The notes: generated from the letters alone by a model not told the origin. A DNA stretch of 64,000 bases from Effrenium voratum (GCA_963377175.1 CAUJNA010002713.1:658368-722367), one strand, 5' to 3'; shown: positions 1 through 13,692, counted from the stretch's first letter. Made by a program: numbers and translations.

Positions 1-113
1 AACAACTAACAAGAAACCACCAACCACCACCACCACCACCACCACCGCCGCCGCCGCCACCACCACCACCATCGCCAACAACAACAACAACAACAACAAG
101 ACAACACAAGACA
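1..113. repeat. Triplet microsatellite (CAC/CCG/CAA)n
   Basis: Successive CAC, CCG, CAC and CAA triplets form one continuous low-complexity tract. Confidence 0.85.
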
Positions 114-1507
114 ACAAATCTTAAGCAAATGGAAGGGGGGAAACATGGGAGTTTTTCGCCAACTCTCTTCCGAAGCGGCGCCTGCGACTCAGCAGACTTC
201 ACCTTCGCCCGCAGGGGGAGGACGATCACGGAGCCATCCACCACTGGGGTATCGGTGTCCTGGCGTCGGCATCGTCATTCGTGGCTTGAATTGGGTTGGA
301 GATTAAATGGGTCTTCCCTCTGTGGATTCCATGCCGCACTCGTGTGTGGCAAGCGGCCCCTCACTTGCTCGGTACAGTGCAGGGTACCCTTTTTGCAGTT
401 GGCTAACTGTTGGCTATGGTTGGCTACGGAAACGACTGGATGCACGTGATTTTAGTGTCCGAAGCCTCTATTTTGACGAGCCATACCCATTGCGCAACCT
501 CTAAACAGTGGCTGTCTTTTGGCACCCAACAAAAATCAAGCCCATTTATGAACCTTGGCCGGGTGGTATCTAAAAGAAAACCAACAAGAACCCGACCATT
601 CGGGGACCCCTACTCTGGAGGAACGAAATTCATCAAAGAAACCATGCGAAACCCATCGTTGGTTGACATTTACGGGGAGTGCGTTGGATGGATGTCGCAG
701 CCATCCACAGTACCCTAGGGTTCACCCCAACCCCAGGCAGAATTTTATGAGAAACCGCCACATACCCCACAGCCGCAAAAACAACATTCACTTCGGGTCT
801 TGACTCACCTCAGTTGTTCAGTGACCCTGGAAAAAAAAGGGAACCCTTTCTGGGGAAGGCAATTTTTAGTGGGGCAGCCACAAAAAAAAGGAAAAAGGGT
901 GCCACTGAACAACTGACTCACTGTCCCCATCACTCGTCCCCGTGACTTCTCTCAACTTCTCTCTTTCGCCTTTTTGAGCTTCGCCGGCTGGTTGACAGAC
1001 TTCGGCCTCGAAAAGACGGGCATAAACAGGAGAGGCCAATGCCATGGGGGTGACTTACGCGTAAAACGAGCTTTTTCTTGATGGAGCACCCCAGAAAGCG
1101 CACCACTCAGAGCATTTGTTTCTGAGCAGAAAGATGCGGAGTCCGAATTTCACAACAAAACATCCGTTTAACATGTCCTTGGATGCCATTGCTGCAGGTT
1201 GTTTCGTCACTTTTTGGGTTTCAAGCATAGTGGCGAACAACAACTTGATTTGGTTTATTTCGCATGGCCACCCAGAGTGAGTAGGTTCTACTACCTGGCT
1301 TTCTGAAATGTTGGGCATAAACCTTTGTAACTTTAATTATAAACCAAATGTCAGTGGGTTAGCAGCAGCAGTAGCTGCAGGGCGGTGCTCAGGTGCAGAG
1401 GTATCGAAATCCCGCCTTTGCTTCCTTTGCACGGGCGGGGTTTTGGGCGCTGCTCACCTGACCTCAAATTTGTGACCAAGCTGCCGGGAGTTCATACCAG
1501 GGCTTCA

Positions 1508-1633
1508 TACTGTTGATGAACGAAATCCTGCACCATTTTGAAATCCTGGGAAAACCGCTGCTTGTTGGCATTTACAGGGGAATCATCATTCCAGGGTTTC
1601 TTAGGTGGTGTAGGATTTCGTCCATCCACAGTA
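1508..1633. mobile_element. Family B inverted-repeat element
   Basis: Family B is about 120-130 bp. Its ends read TACTGTGGATGGACGAAATC and GATTTCGTCCATCCACAGTA, followed inward by CTGCACCA/TGGTGCAG. This copy has slightly degraded ends. Confidence 0.75.
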
Positions 1634-1772
1634 CGGATTCACGAACAGTTGCAAGTGCACTGACCACATCCAGCCACAGCCGCGATAAACTGCTTGGCAG
1701 CAGTTTCGCCCTTAGTTGAACAGAAAGGAGGCAGCCACCACACTGGTGCATCCGTGCCCTTCCCTTCCACTT

Positions 1773-1891
1773 ATAGGTCCTCCAGTAAAGAGGTTAGAAT
1801 AAGGGTACCAACTCTTTTCTGTAGTCTATTTTAGTCGGGGAACCCTCCCCCCAAAAAAGGGGAGAAAAGGGCACCTAGCTGGGGGACCTAG
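1773..1891. mobile_element. Family A inverted-repeat element
   Basis: Family A is about 95-130 bp. It begins CTAGGTCCTCCAGTAG, continues AGGTTAGAATAAGGGTAC, a T-run and TTTTAGTAGGGGAACCCTCC, and ends CTACTGGGGGACCTAG. The ends are 16-bp inverted repeats. This copy has a degraded left end. Confidence 0.75.
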
Positions 1892-4644
1892 ACTTGCATA
1901 AGGTATCCCCCGGTTGCGGTTCGTGAAGCCAGGACTGTCTTCTGCCATCCCACCACTCACTTCCGACCGAGTGGGTTGGCGAATGTTTGTTACTAACATG
2001 GTCCAAACCCAAGTCACGACGGTCCGAAACGGAACTCAGGGAGCGAGACCCAACATGGAAGCGCCCAGGCCGTTCGGAAACAAAACACAGCTGTCCAAAA
2101 GGTCTCTGCACAAAACCATGCTTGTTGATCGGGCGGAGCTATGGAGCAACCCTGACATCCAAATTCCTGGTGGAAACAAGTGTGATTTGCCAACACCCAA
2201 CTCCCAACAACATCAGAAGCCGAGTTTGCCAAACAACTAAACAACATGCCAACAGTGAAGCCGAGCTAGACCCAACCCCCAATGGATTTCAATTTTACAA
2301 AACAAAAATGGCACCCTGTTGTGTTGCTTGCTGTGAAAAGGCAACCCCCTCCCTGCAAGCAACAAGTTGAAACAAGGGCACGGGATATTCCTTGTACCGC
2401 TCCCGTTGGGACTCCTTCAAACAAACGGCTGAAAACGGGGAGCAACCCACCGGCGTTCTGTTTGGGGAGAAGGCACGAAGGCTTGCCATGCAGCTTACGC
2501 CGGCTGACTTCCGGCGTGCTCGTCGCTCGTCAAGTGCCAAGTAAAGGCTGCATGTATACGTCCAAAGATGAGTCCCTAGGAATGAAAAACCATAGTTTAT
2601 GGGTTCGTGAACCACTCGTGCTGGCTTTATGAAAAATCAGCCCCGTGGGTCCAAAATAGCCATGGCGTGCCTTAAAATAGGGATACCGGGATACAAAAAA
2701 AATGGTGCGCTTCCTTTTGGGTTCCCGGTACAGGACCACCCCCGAGAGAAAAAAAAACAAGGTGAAGAACCCCAAGGGCCGGGCCCGCACATGCCGGTGC
2801 CGTTGGAGGACACGTCCCTGACGCGGAGATGTGCCGCACCTCGCACGCGTCGAGTGCAGCTCACTGGTGGGTTTCCTGGCTGGGCGGTCGGTTTTCAGAT
2901 CTGCTAAAAGTGACTAACTTTTAGCGGGAAAAATCGACATCCAACCACTAAACACTAAGCCAAAAAGCTAAGGAACCGGATGGCTGGGAGCCACCAAGTG
3001 TCGGTGTCCCTCTCAACATTAACCAGGAGGGGTTACGCAGAAACCTGGTCCATGTTTCCACTTAGCAGGCTTCAATGTTGGTACCGGTTCTTTGAGCCAC
3101 AGCCATATCCTTCAGGTGGCAAAGGCTTGGGGTTCCTTTGAAACCACTTTGTGCATCATGCACAGGGCAACCTGCATTTACCCTGCCGGCCAACGCCCAG
3201 TACATGAAAGCCCTTTCGGAGGAAATTGCTTCCCACCCCAACGGTCAGGTTCCATGTCAGTGGATGGAAGGCTCAATAAAATTCCTGACAAGGGCTTATT
3301 TTCAAGGAACTAAGCCCATGCAAAATGGAAAAGCCTTCCAGGCAACACCTTTGGGTGTGTCTGTTTTAGTGAAACTCAAAAAAGTATGGTTTTCCTTTTG
3401 GCTTCCGTAAAACACCTACCAAATAGGGGGTTGCCCCAAAAAACAACAAGCCCATTTGTTGCGAAATGGTTGGCCGGAAAAGGAGTGGGAGGAAAACACA
3501 GTGAGCCCGCTGGTCTCTGCGGGCCAAAATCATGAGCCCCCCACACCCTTCCCAAATGGACATTAAACGACAGCGTGGTTACCTTCCTTCTTGACAGAGC
3601 TGCTTTCAACTGAGCCCGCCGCTGACCTGTCCGCCACTGGGAGGCTTCAGTAACCTAAGGCTGGTTGGAGGCTCCGGTCCACCAACACTTCCATTCGCGT
3701 GTTTGCCCGGAGAAACATGTCCAGTGAAATCGGTGGCCCTGTAAAATCAACACAGGGGAACTCACACATCATCCCTGAAGCAAATGAAAGATGGAACACA
3801 CCGGCTCCCTTTAAAGGCACATCGTGTTCCAGCAACCCCCTGTGAGGTTCCATAAACAATGACATGTCTGGATGATTGGGCATACTTAGTGAAGCTCGAA
3901 TGCGAGAACTCCTAGCGCTTCTCTTGTGTGTTTGCATTAATTACTTGTATCCACCTGAGCAAGGCCACCAGAATGTGCGGTTGCTTCTTGACTTGGTAGT
4001 CAGCTTGGAAATCAAATGATTCCTGAATTCCTACCTTGAAGGCTTGTTCATCTTAAACCGGAAGTCCCCCGGGCTGAAAGGGGCAAGTTGGCGTCGCGGG
4101 TACCCTCCGCAAGACAGCTTCGAAGTGTGCTTCCAGCTTCCAACCGTAGCAACAAATCAACGTGTCTGAAGCTTGAGTGCTTGGTCCGAAAACGTCAAAC
4201 AAAACATCATGGTGGCCCTTCCTACTCAGCTTCACAGAGGCGCTTGTTTCAGGTCCCTCGATTCGGGGGTCACCAAACCGCCTTTCACCCAACAAAAAAC
4301 AAGAACCCAAGTTGAACCGGACGATTCGCTAGGAAACCGAACCGCCAAGAGAAGGAAAACAAAAAACTGGATCACCGAAAAGCCGAGTCGCCGCCCATTT
4401 TACACCCCCGCTGGACCACCCAAAACTAAGTGAACACCGAAGTTGCACCAAACAGCTGGTTCCGAACCGCAAAAACGGTTCAAAGCTGAAAGGCGCACAT
4501 CTTCAGGGGATCCGAGTGCCAAAAAAGACAAGCCCAGTTCAAGCTGCCGCTTTGGCGCAGCTTAGCTGCTCTTTTTTGATTTGGCAGTTGACAGGAGCCG
4601 GGTTTTCCGATTTATCGCCGACAAGTTCTCGGGTGGTTTCGTAG

Positions 4645-4731
4645 GGCCCTTTTAGTGGGGCTTCAGACCACTTTTGGAGGGAACACCCCCCTAATAATGG
4701 GACGGGTTTATTAATCCTGGGTCAGCATTAA
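4645..4731. mobile_element. Family D element, cut short
   Basis: Matches the second half of the family: TTTTAGTGGGG, ACCACTTTTGGAGGGAACAC and the end TCCTGGGTCAGCATTA. Confidence 0.6.
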
Positions 4732-7700
4732 CCTGCAGGCTCCTCACTTTTAGCCGGGGATTCCAAAGGGCCAAAACACGGCTCTTGCTCAGAGCTCATG
4801 CGCGCATTCGCATGCGATTTCGCCCGAGGCGAGCGCCTAAGCTCCACGTGTTGGTTGGAGATGCCCGCGAGGTTGATGACCAACGCCTCGTTTCCAGGCA
4901 AAGGGAAGTGCCATAGACGTCCTTGGGGAAATAGATGGGTTTTCCTGGTAGATGAGTAAACCACCTGGCAAACCAGGAATCGGCATCCATTGTTTGCCAA
5001 CACAACCAAAAAGGACACCTATGCAAGTGCTGTTCCAACGAAACTTGGCGGGTGTTCGGCTGTCCCTTAAACCTTTTCGACCCAAAGGGCAATGGATTTG
5101 GCTGTCGGTTTTCTGGATACTGAAAAATGTTGGGTGTCCTGTCGGTTTGCTTTCAAACCCATGATTGCAGGGGAACATAAACATAGTGGCAAGGTTTGGG
5201 TGGGGTGTCTTTGAAACCAGTTGTTGCGTCATGACAGGCTAATCCTCCATTTACTTTTTGTCTCCGGACCACCAGGTTTGGGCGTCCCTCCAAACCAACA
5301 AAACAAAGGGCACCATCAACAAAAGCATATATGCGACCCACCCAACCCAATCAACGCCCAACCGCCACCCTTTTCGCCGGCCGGCCGAATGAGATGGGGA
5401 TCCGAGGAAAAAAAAGGCGTCAATTTGCGTGGCTGGGGATGAATTGGGGACAAAGAGGGCTGGCTTCCCATTCTGCAAGCTATACCAAGCGGCTAACGAA
5501 TACAACTAGGGTTTGTCCTGGAGGTGAATGAGGTGCAGGTGTTCAAAAAACTCTTTCGGGGTTGATGTTCACTAGAGTTCCTCATTGAACGAAAGACAAA
5601 CTTGGGACAGCAGCACGATAAGAACATGGAAGCCCACAGCCCCACTTCAAAGGGCACCACACTAAAGAAGACTCATGTTAAGTTGGCAACTCCAAAAGTG
5701 CTATGCTCACTTGTTTAAAGGACCTAACAATGAAAGGTTACACTGTTGACTGAAAATGGACCACCAACAGGTTCTAAAGAATTGAGCATGTGAAAGGCCA
5801 CAAAAAGGACATGCTCGTAAAAAAATGCCGTGGAGCATATCATCTAGTTATCCGTGTTTTTCCGACCTCCCACCCAATGATGATGCGCCACTCTAAAAAG
5901 GATTGGACTCACTCAGCATTCACCGAAAATGGGTCCCGACCGAACCAGTTGTTGCGCTTGAGGTTGAATCCTTGTTCCCCACAAGCAGCTCTAATATTCC
6001 AGCAACGGGTTGGTTCAAGGAAAGCGTTCATTTTATATAAACACCGGGCTGTCAGTTTCGGAGCTCAGGTTTAACTTTTCATGGGCTAAATGGGTGTACC
6101 CCGACTAAACCCTAAACCAAAAGCCTACTAAACCAGATGTTTTTTTGGAACTTGAACAACTAAGGACCATCATGGGCCCCAAGAAACAGAACACAACACC
6201 TGCGACACCGCAGCATCTTTGGTACGAGGTAGCTCCTCTGCCTTCGGCCAAACGCCTTCTGCAACCAACTTCCCCGGCATCCATAAGGAAGGGCACCCTT
6301 TGAGGATACTCGACTGTTAAGGGAAACCCCCCGCATTAATTTTAAAAAGGGCACCACCGGGCGTCTGACGTTTGCATGCACGCAGAAACAGGGCTACGAC
6401 CTTCTGCTTGGACCCCTGCCCCCAGTGGTCATGCGACAACATGTTGATTTAAGAGGGAAACCCATCCGAAAAGAGAAAAAACACACATTTTGGGCACCGC
6501 TGGGTGAAGGGGAACCTTCACAAGAAGGGCACTGGCCGAGGCTTCGGTCTGGCACGGACCTTTTGGGCGCCGGGCGTTCTTTGGGCCTCGCCTTAGAGAG
6601 CCCCAAGGTGAGCAAAAAGCGGCGCCAAGCTTCCATTTACCTTCCATTTCAACCCTTCAACCAACAAAGGAACATATGAACCACTCACGAGAACTTAAAT
6701 TGGCAAATTACTTCCATGTGCGTTTTCGGAACAAATGTAATAGAAGCAAATATGTCCAGTAGCGAAATCGATTCCCTTCAAAACCCAGGAAGGGAAAACT
6801 AAACATATAAATTTCAGAAAATAGAAGTTACAGATGCGTCCCTGGCAAACATGAGAGTATCATTCCGGTGATAGGACCCCTGTAAAATCCAGAAGCAACA
6901 AACAGCCTATTCATTGATTCATTTCAGGGTCCCCGATCCAAAGCACTAAGGCCGACTTTTTTCCCTAGGCGTGCTGGTCGAAAAATAGCTTTAGCCTCCC
7001 TGTAGATGGTGGTTTGGATTGGTGGTTTAGTGGTTAGGGACGGCTTCCCATTTACCCGGTACAGCAGGGGTTCAAAACCCCAAACCACCAACTAAGGGTC
7101 GCCTAATGAATGGCGATGGCAAATGATGAGAAACACACTTGAGCCACTTAAATTAAACCAGTCGACTCCACCTATTTTCAGCCGAGCTGACCCAAACAAA
7201 CACCAACGCCTAAGGGAATCTCCCACCACAAGACTAGGGCCACGATGGCCCAAACCGAAAAACGCGGATCAAGTCCGAAACGGAACTAGGTAAGTGAGCT
7301 TCTAAGTGGGCTGCCCCCTCCCTTTCAAACAAGGAAGTACTCTCAAAGAAAACTTGACCCCCAGGACCCTCCAGTCAGGTTTCATGTCGATGTGCTAAGG
7401 CCTTACTTGTAATATAGAGGAACCCTACCGCCAAAACCTGCCTATGGGCTTGCAAAACACAAACATTATTTTTGCAGCCCTGTAAGAATGAACAGAACCT
7501 GAAAACCTTTAAAACACATGCCATGACATCCAGTGAAGAACACCGTCCGGCTCTTGGGGCAAAACCCCAAAGTCGCCGCATCGCCGCCGGCGGTCAGCTC
7601 GAGGCCTTCAGTTGTTGCAGATACCATCGAGGCTTCCGCTGAACCTTACACCCTGCGATTTCGCCCTCTGGGCAATCACCCTATTCTAGCGTCGTTTCCA

Positions 7701-8395
7701 GCTAGAACCTGGTTATTTTGTTTTGGATTATGTCGAGAAATGTCCCGAGAGTGTAATCCCAGGGTGATAGAAAATCAATAGAACATTAGTTCTTCATTGT
7801 TCTTGCTTTGCGGTTTTAAAGAACGGAAAAACAGCCTTTTGTTTTTTACAGAGGGGGGGAGTCAAATCCCAACAAGACGAGCCACCCATGTGTGTACCCT
7901 TCTTGTGCTCATGATTCAGGCTTCTCCTGTGGCATTTTGAACCTGCCCCACAACCCGCAAACTTGCTTCCCAGGTCCATTGCCAGAGTTGCTTCGAAACC
8001 AAAGGGGAACCAAAGACAAACCTAGGAAAACCTTGGGACCAAAGGAAAACCAAGCAAAGAGGGCCAGCTGCGGGAAACCAAAACCGAAGCCATGGACACC
8101 AAACGGGGAACCGAACGAGCCGCCTGGGAAGCAACAAAAAACCTCCGTTTCCGCCACGGCGGGAACGGCAACAGCTCAAAGGTCGGTTTGCTTGGGGCAA
8201 CGTTATATTTTGAATGGACTCCTTGGATAGCAGGCTTTAACTTAATGTGGGGGCATACACGCTCGTAATGCACTTCTGAGCAGAACAATATAACAAAAAA
8301 CTCAGCCCCCTTGTCAATTCTCTTGGGTCACCTTTTGCAGCAAATTCTTGCATGCCCTGGTGAGCAGCTTGGAAAACAAGGAGACAACACAAGAA

Positions 8396-8590
8396 ACAAA
8401 GGAAAACAAAGAAAGAGAGAGAGAGAGAAAACAAGTTAGATAGAGCGAACAAACAATCAAAGAAACACCGAAACAAACAAAAACAACAAACAATCAAGCA
8501 ACCAACAAAACAAACAACCAAACACACATGTACATAACAAACAAACAAGCACACAAGCAAGCACACGAGCAAACAAAAGAGGCAAACAAA
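8396..8590. repeat. A-rich AAAC/AAAG simple repeat
   Basis: Degenerate AAACAAAC and GAGAGAGA tract; the open frames across it are low-complexity. Confidence 0.8.
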
Positions 8591-9141
8591 TCAGAAACAG
8601 GACACAGGGAGGGAGTGTGGATTGAGCCCGCTGGCATGGCGAAAAAATACTTTTCTGAGCTCAGTCCTGCCCGGCCGGCGACTCTCACACGCAAAGAGGA
8701 CGTCCCCACCCCAACCCCCGGGTACATCAAAATAAGATGTTGGATTCTCCGCTTCATATGGCCGCGGCTCAAAGATATAGGGAATCAGGTAGACTAAAAC
8801 CTGTGGTGACCACACCCATATGGGTGTCTGCATTTTTCAAGGTACTCTTGTTGCTTGGGTATGTGTATATAAATAAGATGTTGTTGTTGTTTTTTCTTTT
8901 TGTTTGGGGGGGGGAGAACCAACGCAACACCACCATTTTGTGCTTGGAGGAGGCCCCGCCTTCCTGCGCGACGTAACCTTTACCCAGTATCCCTGGCAGA
9001 AAAAAAAAGACTCCTCTCACTTCCTGTTTGCCACTAAAACTCCCAAAAAGTTTAAAGTCCTGATGGTAGCAAAGAGCTTTGCTTTTTGCACCCCCCAAAC
9101 CAAAAAATGAACAGAACCAAACAAGCAAAAACTGATAAACA

Positions 9142-9167
9142 AGAAATCATGGGTTCCCATGATTTCT
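9142..9167. repeat. Inverted repeat AGAAATCATGGG
   Basis: Twelve-base arms separated by TT, about 90 bases downstream of the bL19m stop codon. A transcription or RNA-end role is possible. Confidence 0.6.
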
Positions 9168-9256
9168 CAGGTGGGAAATGGAATTCGCAACCCCCCTAGT
9201 AGTAGAAAAAGCGGCTCTGTTTGAGATTGAACATGTGTGAGAATCCTCTCGCGCGC

Positions 9257-9343
9257 TCACTTGGGCAGATTCTCGTTGAGCGGGTGATAGCTCGGCAGGT
9301 CGTCCAGGGCGGTGGTCTTCGGCTCCTTCAGAATTGTCCGGCT
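9257..9343 (-). CDS. bL19m last exon
   Basis: After a TTTCTAG acceptor in phase 0 it encodes 28 residues ending DDLPSYHPLNENLPK and a TGA at 9257-9259. The short, clean coding stretch ending in a stop fits a final exon. Confidence 0.48.
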   Translation of the reverse strand, partial: SRTILKEPKTTALDDLPSYHPLNENLPK

Positions 9344-10374
9344 CTAGAAAGTTACGGCTTGGATGCGTGATGCGGGGATTGCTTTTTCTTTTTACACCTG
9401 TCCTGAAGCAGGACTTATTTGCCAAACAAATGTGGGGCACGATAAAACACATTCCTGGCCCGAAACAGCCATTATTCATGAAGCAAGTTACTTTCGCGAT
9501 CTTTTGAGGACTGAAAGGTGGATCCACCCCCGGATAACACAAGCGCACTAAACGAGCAAAACTGCGCCGTCATGTCAAGGAACAGGTGGAATTTGCATTG
9601 CGCATCCAAACCGCATCCAAAGAGGCAACAGAAGCGGCTTGGATACGAGGGAAACAAGTACGGGACTTTTGCCTACGTTATTTGCAAACAGAACTGGTCC
9701 AAACAAATGAAAACGTTGAGTTTTGCAAGCGCGCTTATTCATAGAAGGGAAGTTATTATACACTCCCCCTTTCACTCGCCATACTACAGGTTGGTGACGG
9801 CAATTGTGGAGTCATCACGAAAGCCCCGTGCCACTTCGCAGAAAACAACAACGGGGTTAGAATAGATCACATCTAACTTGACCAGACTTAGACCCCTGCA
9901 AAAAGGTAGCTGTTTTACTGGTCACAAGCTAACACAATGGAACATCAAAAGGCAAAATGTAAAAAAGGAAAGCTAAGTTTGGCAATGACAAGTCAGACCT
10001 TCGTGTTTGACAAAGCGCGGGCCTTCTTTGAGGACCTCCCCACATGGGCTGCACAAATTAATTAGTTCTCAAGCTGGATGTATGGGAAAGCACCTCTATG
10101 ATGGGCGAGATTGTTCTACTAGGCGAGCTCGCCGTCATTCTCCTAGGTTGGGTTTAACAGTTCCATGTCAGTCTGTCAAGCCTTGCCGTTTTCCCCTCTA
10201 CATTCTCTCTTCCAGCCCCTGCATAAAGTTATGAATCCTTCGGCTCCCGTCTGAAGTAGTCCTTTCAGAGCCTGGACCAAAACAACACGCAACCTAAACG
10301 TAGCAATCATGTGCAGCCTGAGGGATGCCAGTTCAGGCATCTGTGCGATATCAAAACTGTGCAAAACCAACAAG

Positions 10375-10668
10375 CAATCAAGCAAAGAAACAAAGAAACA
10401 AAGAAACAAACAAAAAAGCAAAGAAGCAAAGAAGCAAAAAAGCAAAGAAGCAAAGAAGCAAAGAAGCAAAGAAGCAAAGAAGCAAAGAAGCAAAGAAGCA
10501 AAGAAGCAAGCAGGCAAGCAGGCAAGCAGGCAAGCAGGCAAGCAGGCAAGCAGGCAAGCAGGCAAGCAGGCAAGCAGGCAAGCAGGCAAGCAGGCAAGCA
10601 GGCAAGCAGGCAAGCAGGCAAGCAGGCAAGCAGGCAAGCAGGCAAGCAAGCAAGCAAGCAAGCAAGCG
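10375..10668. repeat. Satellite of 8-bp units
   Basis: AAAGAAAC-like units change to AAAGAAGC and then to about 17 copies of AAGCAGGC, ending in AAGC. The long open frames across it (Lys/Gln/Arg one way, Cys/Leu/Ala the other) come from the repeat and are not genes. Confidence 0.93.
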
Positions 10669-10698
10669 GGGAAGCATGTGCACATCTTGGAGGGTAAC

Positions 10699-10782
10699 TT
10701 CTGTTTTGCTCAGGTCCTTGCTGATGCGGTAGGTGCCCCACTTCTGCTTAGCCGCCAGCCGCTTCTTCTTGCCCGCCCGGGC
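10699..10782 (-). CDS. bL19m exon 9 (C-terminal extension)
   Basis: 28 codons after a GGCAG acceptor, encoding ARAGKKKRLAAKQKWGTYRI then SKDLSKTE, strongly basic. The GTTACC donor is in phase 0 and matches the last exon. Confidence 0.45.
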
Positions 10783-11437
10783 CTGCCGCAAAGGCGAATC
10801 CGTGGTCAAAGCCGCAGTGAGTCATATTGCGGGTCAAAAAAAAGAGTACCCAAAATTCAACCCTGGGAAATGGACATATGCACTAAAATCTGCGGTCCCT
10901 TGGTTGGATAATTTTGACCCACAGCCATATGCCAAATATGCGGCAAAACTAAGGTATCGACTTCTTGGCAAAGAGCCCGAACATGAAACCAAACATTTAA
11001 GGGCGTGTGGAGCCCTCTGGAACCGGTTTGAAGGGCAAATAACATGATAAACCAGCCAATCTGGAAACAAATCCACGGCGCAACCAGCCCTAATGGTGGC
11101 AACTTTGACCCACCAAACAAACTTGAATGTTGTGCCAGTTGGTTGTAGGCGCAAAGTCAAGGCCGACGAAGAAGGCCACTGGGCCGCCGTTCTTTTCATT
11201 GGGCACGTGACTGGCATCTTCTTACCCGCAACCCAATGGGTGTTCACATTATTCTCAGTTGCCCCTTTGGGACCTGTTTATAAAATGTGATCACCTTTTC
11301 GGACCTCTACTAAAAATAGACCAAGGGAAAACCACATGGTCAGGTCCGGTCGATTCGCTTTGAACAGCTCTTCGTGTTTAGAAGGCCAACTCTTCAGTTG
11401 CCTTCCATTTGGCTTTGCCAAGGAGCCAACACCCCCA

Positions 11438-11565
11438 TACTGTGGATGGACGAAATCCATTTCGCACCAATTGAAACCATAGGACACCATGGTTGGTTGG
11501 GTTTTATAGGGGGATCATGATTCCAGGGTTTCTCAAGTGGTGCAGGATTTCGTCCATCCACAGTA
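11438..11565. mobile_element. Family B inverted-repeat element
   Basis: Complete copy. The arms pair over roughly 28 bases, with GAAACCATAGGA and TTCCAGGGTTTCTC inside. Confidence 0.85.
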
Positions 11566-11683
11566 GCTCAACGTCCCCAACATCTGACACAACTTTAGCT
11601 TGGCCTAGGCGAAATCGGCCGAAGTCCACTTCTTAAAGGGCAGGGAGCTGTTGGAAGTAGTCTTACCTTTACACTTACACGCA

Positions 11684-11804
11684 TACTGTGGAGTGACGAA
11701 TCTTGCCCCACTACGAAACCATGGGACACAACTATTTGTTGGTATTTGCAAGGTCATCATACAGGGTGTCTTAGGTGGTGCAGGATGTCGTGCATCCACC
11801 AGTA
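11684..11804. mobile_element. Family B inverted-repeat element
   Basis: Second copy 119 bases beyond the first, more diverged at both ends. Confidence 0.75.
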
Positions 11805-12330
11805 TGCTTCAGATTTTGCTTCATACCTACTCAACCTTAATTGAAACTGTTGACATGGGCTTATGTTTTGTTGATACCCCCTTTAAGCCGGTGTGAAGGA
11901 AAGCTCAAAGGCCAACCGCTATCTTGGCAGGTCCCAGTGTTTTGACTCATACGATACCTGGAAGATCAATGTCCTCCCCCGTCAGGTGCCATGGCAAGGT
12001 GGGAGCAAGGCTACCCATTTTCCCTCCATTTGCAAATGCGTCCCCTGGGAAGGAATGAAAAGAACAAGTCCGGTAGTGAAATCCATTCTCTTCAAAACAA
12101 AGGGAACAACAAACCATATTCATTTCAAAGGGAAGTTGGAGCGAATACTCTGCCAAAAGGACCTGGAAACCACCTTTGCAAGCTGTTGGGTTGCTTTGAC
12201 TAATGGGACAAAACTGGAAAAAAACAAAAAGGACGGCTTCACCGATACGTACGGTCACCTCTTCGGGTGGGAACCCATCCTTGACCCCAAAGCTTGGTTG
12301 ACCTTGGGTTTGGGGAGCAGAAATAAAGTT

Positions 12331-12486
12331 TAGCAGTTAAGTGGTTGGATTCCCACCACTAAACCACAAGAAGCCAAAATGGGAAAAATGTTTCGCAACA
12401 ACAACCATGACTAGGGGCTGAAAACCCCCAATCCGCTTGGGAAGAGAAATCCTCTAAGGTCCGGGCGGAGGGTTCAGCGGCTGGAT
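12331..12486. repeat. Dispersed repeat H, copy 1
   Basis: From TAGCAGTTAAGTGGTTGG to GGGTTCAGCGGCTGGATC. Copy 2 is at 21862-22025. The stretch CCGCTTGGGAAGAGAAATCC and the bases after it are identical in both. Confidence 0.8.
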
Positions 12487-12771
12487 CCATGACAGTGTTC
12501 AGTTCTCTGTTGTTCTTAGTCCAATGGACTCACCCCCCCAACCGAGATGGGATCCAAAGAAAAGTCCCCGAAGCGATCCTTTTGACTTGGTTGCTTTCTG
12601 CTCCCCTGCTAAAAGTTTAACTTTTAGTGGTTTAATTTGGAAAGCCCGTTCGTTGGATCAAAAAGTTGTTCAGTCCTAACATCCCTTGGCAAAATGCGCC
12701 AAAGTTATTTAGAAGACCACCAACTCTTCCAAAGTTGCCGTCCATTTGGCTTTGCCTGAGCCAAAACTTCC

Positions 12772-12868
12772 TTACGGGTCCTTAAGGGTCCTTAGGGTTC
12801 CTTAGGATTCCTTTGGTTCCTTACAGGTCCTCAGGATTCCTTAGGGCTCCTTAGGGTTCCTTAGGGTT
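12772..12868. repeat. Short tandem repeat GGGTCCTTA/GGTTCCTTA
   Basis: About ten degenerate 9-11 bp units built on GGGTTCCTTA. Confidence 0.85.
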
Positions 12869-13583
12869 CCAAAGTGACATGGTCCAAACCGTGGCTGAAG
12901 TCTGCGGAAAACAAAACACCAAGCTGCCGAGGCCCGACCTGCGGGACTGCAGTCTCCCGGACGGAACCATTTGGGAGTGAATGGAAAACACAGATACAGA
13001 ACATCTCTACTCTTGGTTTGGGCTGGCGAAAAACTGACTGGTTTTTTTGCAGACCCCCAGTAAAAATTAAATTGAACCAAAAAACTAAAAACCTAAAAAA
13101 ACATGCCAAGAACAGTGAAGCCAGTTAGAAGGGGAATATGTCCAAATGCTATGGGCTCGCCAAAAAAAACTGAGCTGCTTTTTGCAGCCGGCGGATCTTA
13201 CCAAAAAGGAACCAACCTAAAAACCTAAACCTAAACCATGCCTAAACCATGGCCTTGGCAGCTGCTTGGTATAGTTTGCTTAAAAAGGGAGCAACCTAAA
13301 AACCTAATGCCAACAACAAAAATGCCAAAAAGGAACCCACCAAAAAGGAATCAAACCTCAAACCCCACCAAAAAGGAACCAACATGGCAACAACAGCGAA
13401 GGATTTGAAGGTGAGATCCACTGAACTGGATCTGTGCACCGGGAATTTCTCACTGGACCCGCCCGGCATTTTAGGGGAGTGAGTGGAAGTGTTATCCAAT
13501 TGCTGAAGCCCCCTGCAAAATACACATATTTTCAGTAGTGATAGATTCCCTTAAAAGCCAAAAAGGGAAACATGAAATAGTCC

Positions 13584-13692
13584 CTTCCATTTGGTTAAGA
13601 CTCCGGAAAAATACAAATATTTCCGGTAGTGATAAATTCCTTTCGAAACCAACAAGGGAGCATAACAAACATATTCTAAAGCAAATGGAAGT
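13584..13692. mobile_element. Family E inverted-repeat element
   Basis: About 100-115 bp with ends CTTCCATTTGGTTAAG and CTAAAGCAAATGGAAG. Inside is CCGGTAGTGATAAATTCC and AACCAACAAGGG. It lies just downstream of the bL19m exon 8 donor. Confidence 0.75.

Larger units (their letters stand above)
1..9256. other. Host DNA downstream of bL19m, no gene recognised
   Basis: Repeat-rich sequence with a triplet microsatellite at the start and copies of element families A and B, plus a cut-short family D copy. GC-richer islands near 180-270, 2780-2880, 4790-4870, 6530-6610 and 7540-7680 could hold exons. I cannot choose a frame with support. Confidence 0.5.

Noticed and set aside
8237..8572. Cys/Phe/Leu-rich minus-strand frame
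   Set aside because: It runs through an AAAC/AAAG simple repeat; composition only.
10176..10911. Six long overlapping open frames on both strands
   Set aside because: All run through the 8-bp satellite; the proteins are pure repeats of Lys/Gln/Arg or Cys/Leu/Ala/Pro.
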